64,000 nucleotides of DNA from Methanococcoides burtonii DSM 6242 (GTDB lineage: Archaea; Halobacteriota; Methanosarcinia; Methanosarcinales; Methanosarcinaceae): positions 961,579 through 1,025,578 of the forward strand of contig NC_007955.1 in NCBI RefSeq assembly GCF_000013725.1, given 5' to 3'. Positions within the stretch are counted from its first letter, which is position 1. Each line of letters begins with the position of its first letter. The translations under genes and the position numbers were made by a program. The notes under the pieces are model-generated. The model had not been told where the DNA came from, did no database searches, and saw nothing but the letters and a program-made list of their open reading frames with translations. Of the stretch, positions 54,636 to 64,000 are shown in pieces.

Positions 54636-55016
54636 TCAATTTGAAATTATCTCAGAAACTATTTCAAATGCTTCTGACACATCGGATTCTGATACTTTCA
54701 GAGATTTGTTCTTGGCTATACCCAGATCTGTTAGTATGATGTGACGATCAATGTTTATGTTTGAAAGTTCAAGAGACTTTTTAGTGCATTCCAGCGGGCA
54801 CCCATCTATTACAATTATTCTGTCACAGCCTTCTGCAGACCTTATGAGACCAGATACTTTTCCACCAATACCTACTGCACACATCATTTTTCCAACTTCC
54901 CTGTCATTTAGCTCGATAACTACCTGATTGGAAAGTTGACCTACATTAGAAGCACCGGAGCATGAGAATAGTCCGACGTTACCGGAGCAACATGCACATT
55001 TTGTTTCTTCCGCCAT
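54636..55016 (-). CDS. DGC-domain zinc/cysteine protein
   Basis: A 126-residue protein starting MAEETKCACCSGNVGLFSCS. It has the DGC-domain marks FSCSGASNVGQLSNQV and IDGCPLECTKKSLELSN, with at least seven cysteines in likely metal-binding positions. I choose ATG at 55016 because GAGGTGGTGA lies just before it; an ATG at 55049 would overlap the upstream gene by 16 bases. It follows the thioredoxin-like and permease genes as the third member of one operon. The family is usually called putative zinc-binding, and no function is established. Confidence 0.8.
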   Translation of the reverse strand: MAEETKCACCSGNVGLFSCSGASNVGQLSNQVVIELNDREVGKMMCAVGIGGKVSGLIRSAEGCDRIIVIDGCPLECTKKSLELSNINIDRHIILTDLGIAKNKSLKVSESDVSEAFEIVSEIISN

Positions 55017-55033
55017 TCCTGTCACCACCTCAA

Positions 55034-55267
55034 TTACTGAGTTAGCCATTCCCTTACTTTGTCTTCTGAAGGGATCTTACCTGCGATCTTTACATCGCCA
55101 TCGATGACAAGTCCAGGAGTTATCATTACACCATACTCCAATATTTTGTTTATGTCTTCGACTTTGGTTATTTCGGCATTTATGCTATTTTCATTAACTA
55201 CTTTTTCAACCAGTTCTTTCAATTTGTTGCATTTTGCACAACCGGAACCAAGAATTTCTATTTTCAT
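55034..55267 (-). CDS. Thioredoxin-like small disulfide protein
   Basis: A 77-residue protein of the redox-active disulfide protein type (like M. thermautotrophicus MTH895). CAKC is at residues 10-13 (GSGCAKCNKLKELVEKV), and the cis-Pro loop is GVMITPGLVIDGDVKIAGK. It would reduce or exchange disulfides, or carry metal or arsenic, with the neighbouring permease. It lies between the permease (39 bases upstream) and the DGC gene. GAGGCAAT upstream is a moderate ribosome binding site. Confidence 0.9.
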   Translation of the reverse strand: MKIEILGSGCAKCNKLKELVEKVVNENSINAEITKVEDINKILEYGVMITPGLVIDGDVKIAGKIPSEDKVREWLTQ

Positions 55268-55305
55268 TTTATTGCCTCGTTTATTTTGTTTAAGGTTAAT
55301 TAATA

Positions 55306-56349
55306 TTAAGCTATGTACATGCCATAAGCAAACCCTGATATAGTGGAAATAATGACGATCAGGGATATGTAGACTGATGCTTTTTTAGCACCCATGATTC
55401 GGCTTATGACTATCATATTTGGAAGACTTAGTGCCGGACCTGCAAGGAGCATTGCAAGTGATGGACCTTTCCCCATCCCCAATATTGTTAGTGCACTTAT
55501 AATAGGTACTTCTGTAAGTGTTGAGAAATACATAAGTGCTGCAGATATCGCTGCTATGAAATTGGAAGAGAGTGTATTACCACCAACGAATTCAACAACA
55601 TATTCTTTTGGAAGTATTTCTACAATAATGCCTGCAAAGAATACACCTACGAGTAAGAGAGGGGTAATCTGTTTGATAAGGAACCATGTTTCACCCATCC
55701 ATTCTTTAAGTTCTTCTTTTGTGAACCACTTGTTTGAGAAGTGAGCGGTTATCAAAATGAGTGCGAACATGATAACACCAAGGAAACGACCATTTGAGAT
55801 AATTTCAGGTGTTATTAGTATTGCCAGTAGGAGGATGAAAAGATAAGCACTTTTCTTGTGTTCATCGTCACCGAACGTCTTTATTCCTTTCTTAATCTCT
55901 TGCTGTTTTCTTTCAAATATAAATGCCATTGAGATACCAACTACAATAGATAAGAGAATGGCAATTACAGCACGTGCAGCACCGAGATCATATCCAAGTA
56001 TCTTCGCGGTATACACAATTGCAAGGATATTAATGGCAGGTGCTGAAAACAGGAAAGTGCTTGCGGGACCGATACCTGCACCTCGTTTGTAAATGCCTGC
56101 AAATAAAGGCAGAACCGTACAACTGCAAACTGCTAGCAAGCATCCTGACACAGCAGCAACAGTATATGAGACATAGCCAGGAGCATCTGAGCCAAAATAT
56201 TTCAAAACCGATTCTTTTGAGAAGAGCGATGCTATTGCACCTGCAAGAAAGAATGCAGGTATCAGACAAAGCAATACATGGAGTGCAAGGTAATTTTGTA
56301 CTGACTGAACACCAGCATCCATTAGATATAGCAAATATTCGGATGACAT
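55306..56349 (-). CDS. ArsP/DUF318-type permease
   Basis: A protein of about 347 residues with eight to ten membrane helices in two halves, as in the ArsP/SO_0444 permease family. CSCTVLPLFAGIYKRGAGIG, with its Cys pair, is the typical motif of the first half; FSTLTEVPIISALTILGMGK and MLLAGPALSLPNMIVISRIM are in the second. These permeases export organoarsenicals or soft metals. With the thioredoxin-like and DGC proteins downstream it forms an operon seen in other anaerobes. I use the ATG at 56349 (MSSEYLLY); an in-frame TTG four codons up is unlikely. Confidence 0.85.
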   Translation of the reverse strand: MSSEYLLYLMDAGVQSVQNYLALHVLLCLIPAFFLAGAIASLFSKESVLKYFGSDAPGYVSYTVAAVSGCLLAVCSCTVLPLFAGIYKRGAGIGPASTFLFSAPAINILAIVYTAKILGYDLGAARAVIAILLSIVVGISMAFIFERKQQEIKKGIKTFGDDEHKKSAYLFILLLAILITPEIISNGRFLGVIMFALILITAHFSNKWFTKEELKEWMGETWFLIKQITPLLLVGVFFAGIIVEILPKEYVVEFVGGNTLSSNFIAAISAALMYFSTLTEVPIISALTILGMGKGPSLAMLLAGPALSLPNMIVISRIMGAKKASVYISLIVIISTISGFAYGMYIA

Positions 56350-56593
56350 AATTTCAAGCAATGTTGAAATACTATTTAAGCGTATCTATTTCAATGATTT
56401 TTGAATTGATGGTGTGTAAAGATATCTTTCACTTAATTCTAAGAGCAATGATCAGAAGTCCATCAGGTAGAATCACATATACAACAGTTGTTAACAAAAT
56501 AACATCTAAAACAAGAACTTTGTATGTAGGAGATGAAATAAATAGTTCCAAAAAGGATTGAACAGCAATAAGAAAAGCAACTTAATAAGAGTG

Positions 56594-56717
56594 AGCATAG
56601 CAGCGATGCAGATTTCCCGAAGACTCTCGTACTTCAGTACAATAAACAACGTGGGCAGACTTATCTTCTGTGTTCGGATGGGAACAGGAGTTGCCCTGCC
56701 ACTATGCCCGCCATACT
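56594..56717 (-). rRNA. rrf: 5S rRNA, distal copy
   Basis: About 124 nt, very similar to the 5S at 57101-57224. The core CCCATCCGAACACAGAAG and the terminal helix (AGTATGGCG with CGCTGCTATGCT) are present. Coordinates are set by that helix. It is the last gene of the rRNA operon, after tRNA-Cys. The duplicate copy differs at few positions (for example GCGGGCATAG versus GCGGCCATAG). Confidence 0.92.
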
Positions 56718-56837
56718 CTTATGTTAATGAATAAAACCAAGGTCCAAATCCAGATTAGCGCTTCTGGAGCGCGCGACCTTTGAGCTTTGCTCAAGAGGTC
56801 AGGATTTTAAGTCAGACCCTCTTATTTTAATGAATAA
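56718..56837 (-). repeat. Spacer with relic of a tRNA-Cys 3' end and a hairpin
   Basis: On the minus strand the bases just before the distal 5S read TGGATTTGGACCTTGG then TTTTATTCATTAACATAAGAG. This resembles the 3' end of tRNA-Cys (CGAATCCGGACCTTGG) and its flank CTTTATTCATTAAAATAAGAG. It therefore looks like the scar of a duplicated tRNA-Cys/5S segment. A hairpin (GACCT-TTGAGC-TTT-GCTCAA-GAGGTC) lies at about 56789-56814. Confidence 0.6.
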
Positions 56838-56909
56838 AGCCAAGGTCCGGATTCGAACCGGAATGGTATCGCTCTGCAGGCGATTGCGTAGCCGCTCCGC
56901 CACCTTGGC
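56838..56909 (-). tRNA. tRNA-Cys (GCA)
   Basis: A cloverleaf is visible on the minus strand. The acceptor is GCCAAGG/CCTTGGC with discriminator T, the anticodon arm ATCGC-CTGCAGA-GCGAT gives anticodon GCA, and the T-arm is TCCGG-TTCGAAT-CCGGA. CCA is not encoded. It lies between the two 5S genes. In this organism it should be charged with phosphoserine by the sepS product. Confidence 0.95.
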
Positions 56910-57100
56910 AATTGGGATGTATTCCCTAGTAGGTAAAACATGCATATAAACTTTTACCTTGTGACAAATATAGGTACTGCGAAGTGATTCTGATAGACAT
57001 GATGTCTGTTAGAATGAGATCAATTACCATTGTAAATGTTGTCAGACAGAGTTACAACTATTGAGTTAAAGATCAGTCAAGAAAAAAGTTGAATAGAGTG

Positions 57101-57224
57101 AGCATAGCAGCGATGCAGATTTCCCGAAGACTCTCGTACTTCAGTACAGTAAACAACGTAGGTAGACTTATCTTCTGTGTTCGGATGGGAACAGGAGTTG
57201 CCCTACCACTATGGCCGCCATACT
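57101..57224 (-). rRNA. rrf: 5S rRNA, proximal copy
   Basis: About 124 nt directly downstream of 23S, with core CCCATCCGAACACAGAAG and the terminal helix AGTATGGCG/CGCTGCTATGCT. The spacer 56910-57100 to tRNA-Cys shows no gene. Confidence 0.92.
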
Positions 57225-57257
57225 CATTCAAATTAATGGAATGGAATCATGTATGAT

Positions 57258-57273
57258 CATATTACATATCAGA
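57258..57273 (-). other. 23S rRNA processing stem, 3' arm
   Basis: CATATTACATATCAGA is the perfect complement of TCTGATATGTAATATG at 60243-60258, upstream of 23S on the transcript. Outside the perfect 16-bp helix, ATCATGTAT at 57246-57254 continues the pairing with ATACATGAT at 60260-60268 after a small unpaired GATC/A. This is a bulge-helix-bulge-like splice site for release of pre-23S. Confidence 0.85.
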
Positions 57274-57289
57274 TTTCGCCCGGACAAAG

Positions 57290-60215
<2,926 letters not shown>

Positions 60216-60242
60216 AGTCCATCTCACTTTGTCCAGTGAGCG

Positions 60243-60258
60243 TCTGATATGTAATATG
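60243..60258 (-). other. 23S rRNA processing stem, 5' arm
   Basis: TCTGATATGTAATATG (plus strand) is the partner of 57258-57273. In the same spacer CCTGATA-TGGGG-TATCAGG (about 60281-60299) makes a separate small hairpin. Confidence 0.8.
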
Positions 60259-60366
60259 TATACATGATCTCATAGTACCTGATATGGGGTATCAGGCACA
60301 TCCATCCTTCCCAAGCAACATTACTTGCTCGGTGCACTTGATGATTGTGAATCTTAATTGATCCAA

Positions 60367-60439
60367 TGGACTTGTAGGGATTCGAACCCTAGGCCTCCGC
60401 CTTGCAAAGGCGGCGATCTTCCAACTGATCTACAAGCCC
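60367..60439 (-). tRNA. tRNA-Ala (TGC)
   Basis: A cloverleaf in the 16S-23S spacer. The acceptor is GGGCTTG/CAAGTCC with one G-U pair and discriminator A, the anticodon arm CCGCC-TTTGCAA-GGCGG gives anticodon TGC, and the T-arm is TAGGG-TTCGAAT-CCCTA. CCA is not encoded. tRNA-Ala in this spacer is usual for euryarchaea. Confidence 0.95.
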
Positions 60440-60481
60440 CTGAGAACTTTCCAGCGAATCTCAGTTCATTGAAAGTGGTTT

Positions 60482-60517
60482 GTTGAATTTGGCAGTTTAT
60501 CGATTTCTGACTGATAG
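60482..60517 (-). other. 16S rRNA processing stem, 3' arm
   Basis: Two blocks (GTTGAATTTGGCAGTT and TCTGACTGATAG, separated by TATCGATT) are the exact complement of two blocks at 62148-62183 that flank TTAATCG. This is a long double helix with an internal loop, the archaeal bulge-helix-bulge processing stem of pre-16S. A second small hairpin GATCCGC-TTTGT-GCGGATC follows at about 60522-60540. Confidence 0.88.
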
Positions 60518-60546
60518 CGGTGATCCGCTTTGTGCGGATCTTGCTT

Positions 60547-62022
<1,476 letters not shown>

Positions 62023-62147
62023 TTGTTGTTAAAGCACACTAATTGGAAGTTAAACTTAAAAATTGTCGGAAAAGAACACTCTAAAGTGAATTAGAGAGTT
62101 ACTTAGTCATGCACAATTTCGATTAGTTCTCGATAGATAGATTTACA

Positions 62148-62183
62148 CTATCAGTCAGAATTAATCGAACTGCCAAATTCAAC
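62148..62183 (-). other. 16S rRNA processing stem, 5' arm
   Basis: The partner of 60482-60517. CTATCAGTCAGA and AACTGCCAAATTCAAC pair with the two blocks downstream of 16S. Confidence 0.88.
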
Positions 62184-62276
62184 GTCAGACCGAAAAAGCT
62201 CCGGTCTCCACTAAATAATATTAAATTGAAGGTGATTGAAAGTCCACCCATTGAGTGGAACACTTAATATGTTTTA

Positions 62277-62297
62277 TTAATATATAAGGGTTTTGAT
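62277..62297 (-). promoter_or_regulatory. rRNA operon promoter P1 (proximal)
   Basis: On the minus strand ATCAAAACCCTTATATATTAA carries a TATA box with an upstream BRE-like AAACC. A start about 25 bases further on would leave a leader of some 230 bases before 16S. It shares the core ATCAAAACCCTTATATAT with P2 at 62394. Confidence 0.7.
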
Positions 62298-62306
62298 GCC
62301 CCATAC

Positions 62307-62391
62307 CTCACAATAACAAGTTAAAAAGCAATATCTGCATTAATGCAGCCTTGCTCATTCACCCGCCTTGAGAGAACTCCTAATAGTTAAC
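62307..62391 (-). repeat. 85-bp block upstream of the rRNA promoter, copy 1
   Basis: 85 bases that recur at 63713-63797 with four differences. The block contains the palindrome CTGCATTAATGCAG. It lies between P1 and P2 and would be both upstream DNA of P1 and the first transcribed part from P2. The same order (block, then CCTTATATAT core) holds for both promoters, so a promoter module has been duplicated in tandem. Confidence 0.85.
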
Positions 62392-62393
62392 TC

Positions 62394-62412
62394 TTATATA
62401 TAAGGGTTTTGA
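62394..62412 (-). promoter_or_regulatory. rRNA operon promoter P2 (distal)
   Basis: On the minus strand ATCAAAACCCTTATATATAA, the same core as P1, lies 115-117 bases upstream of it. The IS at 62433 is inserted about 20 bases upstream of this core and separates it from the second copy of the 85-bp block. Confidence 0.7.
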
Positions 62413-62432
62413 TACTTTGCATATCATAACTC

Positions 62433-63710
62433 GAGATTATCAAATTAGCTCATAAATCCTCCCATTCTAATTTGATGACATTACCTCATACATAATTTGC
62501 AAATGAGTTAGTTTCTTTAACTCCATTTTGCAAATTTGTAGCTACAAGCAATTGATATGCAACGAAATTCATAACTGAATACAGTTTCTTACTGCCATTT
62601 TTCATTCCTCTGATGTCGAACTTTACAGTCAACTTAATATGATTGTGTACTCGTTCACATTCACCCCTGTGCGAATAATCTTCATCGAATCCATCATCTT
62701 TGATATTCTTGTTTCGCAAGTGCATACCTACCTGTTTTTCTCTTCCATTTTCATAGAGGAAATGAAGTTTTTCTTCATATTTCATATGAATAGATCCACC
62801 AAGTTTCCACATTTTGTTAACCCAGTGATCAATTCTTTCCATCATTCCCTCGTATTGAACTTTAGAATCCGAAGAGTATGCAATCACTGGTTTTGCATTC
62901 AACTTATACCAGATATCTGCATGATTCCTGAATGAATCATAACCTCCATCCAATGCATAAGTGTCAATGTCAACTCCCATTTCTACCAATGCATCAATAT
63001 GTTTCTTCAATTCAGGAGAATCGTGAGAAGCACCTTTTGTATGAGTCATGTAGATTGGAAGTGTTCCAATCATGGTGATGTGAGCTTTGTCCATCTTACA
63101 ATTATAATGCGGATTGTAATCTGCATACTTGTCATATCTTGATGCTTCAAGTGGAGTTGGATCTGTTTTCGCATCTCTAATCTTTGTATTTTTGGAGATA
63201 TTCTTTCCAATTTTGAACATTACTTCATCGAGTCCAGTTTTTCCAAGTCTGTATTTTACAAAATGATGCAGTGTTGCAGGGGATGGAAGATTCATAATGC
63301 CGTTATTGTCTTCAAAAGAAAGAAGCTGCGCTTCTTCTTTTGTTAAGGTCGATATTGTTTTCTCAAATGAGAGGTTTCTATAACATTTCACAACGATGAG
63401 CTTTATCATTGACGAAACCTTATACCGAAAGTGCCAGTCCTTATCGGTATAATAGCTACTTTCAACATAAGAAGCAATGTCATCGATATCTAAGAAATAC
63501 AAAAATTGGCATATTGATGCATTATCTGTGTTCAGATAGTTAGCAATTGAATCTCTGGTACAGATTCCGTCCGAAACATCGTAATAATATTTCATGGACT
63601 GGTACATTTTCTACAATATAAATGTAATGCATAAGCTATGCTCAGAGTGGTGCCAGTAGTCTTGAAAAAAGAGTTACGTTTTTAAAGCGAAAAGCTAATT
63701 TGATAATCTC
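62433..63710 (-). mobile_element. IS element with 18-bp perfect ends and AACTC duplication
   Basis: 1278 bp. The ends GAGATTATCAAATTAGCT and AGCTAATTTGATAATCTC are perfect inverted repeats. The 5-bp duplication AACTC lies at 62428-62432 and 63711-63715. It contains one intact transposase on the minus strand. The IS family is not assigned from sequence alone. It sits in the upstream region of the rRNA operon. Confidence 0.93.
62486..63607 (-). CDS. DDE transposase (IS4/IS5-like or ISNCY)
   Basis: A 373-residue transposase. A helical N-terminal DNA-binding part covers the first 110 residues. A possible first catalytic Asp lies in IRDAKTDPTPLEASRYDKY, followed by YNPHYNCKMDKAHITMIGTL, and a second Asp in DTYALDGGYDSFRNHAD. 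The probable Glu is in SHRGECERVHNHIKLTVKFD. The frame is intact with no stop, so it may be active. Similar transposases occur in other methanogens, but I cannot name the IS family with certainty. Confidence 0.85.
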   Translation of the reverse strand: MYQSMKYYYDVSDGICTRDSIANYLNTDNASICQFLYFLDIDDIASYVESSYYTDKDWHFRYKVSSMIKLIVVKCYRNLSFEKTISTLTKEEAQLLSFEDNNGIMNLPSPATLHHFVKYRLGKTGLDEVMFKIGKNISKNTKIRDAKTDPTPLEASRYDKYADYNPHYNCKMDKAHITMIGTLPIYMTHTKGASHDSPELKKHIDALVEMGVDIDTYALDGGYDSFRNHADIWYKLNAKPVIAYSSDSKVQYEGMMERIDHWVNKMWKLGGSIHMKYEEKLHFLYENGREKQVGMHLRNKNIKDDGFDEDYSHRGECERVHNHIKLTVKFDIRGMKNGSKKLYSVMNFVAYQLLVATNLQNGVKETNSFANYV

Positions 63711-63712
63711 AA

Positions 63713-63797
63713 CTCACAACAACAAGTTGAAAAGCAATATCTGCATCAATGCAGCCTTGCTCATTCACCCGCCTTGCGAGAACTCCTAATAGTTAAC
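63713..63797 (-). repeat. 85-bp rRNA-promoter block, copy 2
   Basis: 81 of 85 bases match copy 1 at 62307-62391, including the CTGCAT..ATGCAG palindrome (here with a C/T change). The IS at 62433-63710 now separates it from promoter P2. Confidence 0.85.
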
Positions 63798-64000
63798 ACC
63801 ATCATAATACACATTCAACATCCATGCGATCATATATTTCATCAAATGAACAAAGTGATCAACTGAAACGAGATATCATACCATTGGAAGATCTGCATCC
63901 TATACCAAATATTACCTATTCTACTGATAGAACATTAACAATATGTATATATAACAACAATTCGCCTTTACAAATATGAGTCAATTGAATAATAAAGTAT
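63798..64000. other. Intergenic end of window
   Basis: A+T-rich DNA with no coding frame of note. On the minus strand it lies upstream of the second 85-bp block, where a third promoter could be expected, but no clear TATA core like those of P1 and P2 is seen. Confidence 0.5.

Noticed and set aside
56361-56561. A 66-codon plus-strand frame upstream of the ArsP-like permease
   Set aside because: It overlaps the promoter region of the permease, has no ribosome binding site and no recognisable domain.

Overview
The window is archaeal chromosome from a methanogen, most likely a member of the Methanosarcinaceae close to Methanococcoides (inference from gene content and low G+C; no database was searched). 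Supporting genes are F420-dependent methylene-H4MPT dehydrogenase (mtd), O-phosphoseryl-tRNA(Cys) ligase (sepS), ADTH synthase, archaeal dUTPase, ArcTGT, Pus10/TrmY, Hef, ribosomal protein L21e, an Rpb4-type RNA polymerase subunit, archaeal 16S/23S/5S rRNA with bulge-helix-bulge processing stems, and secreted proteins with PGF-CTERM-like or PGF-pre-PGF modules. Ribosome binding sites of the GGAGGTGATC type are strong, and several gene starts were moved because an apparent GTG start lies inside the Shine-Dalgarno sequence.

Layout. 1-2 kb: end of a MacB-like ABC export operon. 2-4 kb: a frameshifted ISH3-like transposase and decayed DNA. 4-8 kb: two paralogous hydantoinase/oxoprolinase-family proteins. 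8.2-13.2 kb: a conserved information-processing operon on the minus strand (trmY, pus10, rpl21e, rpoF, DUF655, ksgA, HemK2-like). 13.4-14.1 kb: a dead IS5-like element. 14.2 kb: dut. 15-24 kb: a FIST sensor gene followed by two large sensor kinases. Both kinases are split by insertion sequences with intact target duplications (IS5-like, CTAA; IS66-like, TATCCTTT). 24.3 kb: ADTH synthase. 25.2-27.7 kb: a tandem array of four units of about 363 bp, interrupted by a second copy of the same IS5-like element. 27.8-38.3 kb: housekeeping genes (glyS, hef, UPF0148, UPF0147, sepS, DUF169, DUF473, PAC2, pyruvate-kinase-like, mtd). 38.9-45.3 kb: a secreted transglutaminase-like protein, an unknown small protein, a MITE, two broken genes (ICMT-like methyltransferase, amt), glnK, serB and a coiled-coil protein. 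45.5-56.3 kb: a large subtilase, a radical SAM/FAD-reductase/UbiA cluster, tgtA, and a DGC-thioredoxin-permease operon. 56.6-62.0 kb: an rRNA operon on the minus strand (16S, tRNA-Ala, 23S, 5S, tRNA-Cys, second 5S). Two tandem promoters precede it, and an IS has landed between the distal promoter and an 85-bp repeated block.

The best candidate for undescribed biology is the 25.2-27.7 kb array. Each unit can encode a 29-residue hydrophobic peptide (MTKK, then WWWWYD, then a membrane-like tail). The start codon lies inside a long inverted repeat, and the stop codon lies inside a TATA-like box. In three of the four units a downstream ACCACCACAA is complementary to the UUGUGGUGGU that encodes the Leu-Trp-Trp part of the peptide. 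This layout resembles bacterial type I toxin-antitoxin repeats (Ldr, Ibs/Sib), but the functional reading is inference only.

The second theme is active genome decay. At least five IS elements or remnants, a MITE, two split kinases, a dead amt beside an intact glnK, and an IS in an rRNA promoter region all lie in 64 kb.
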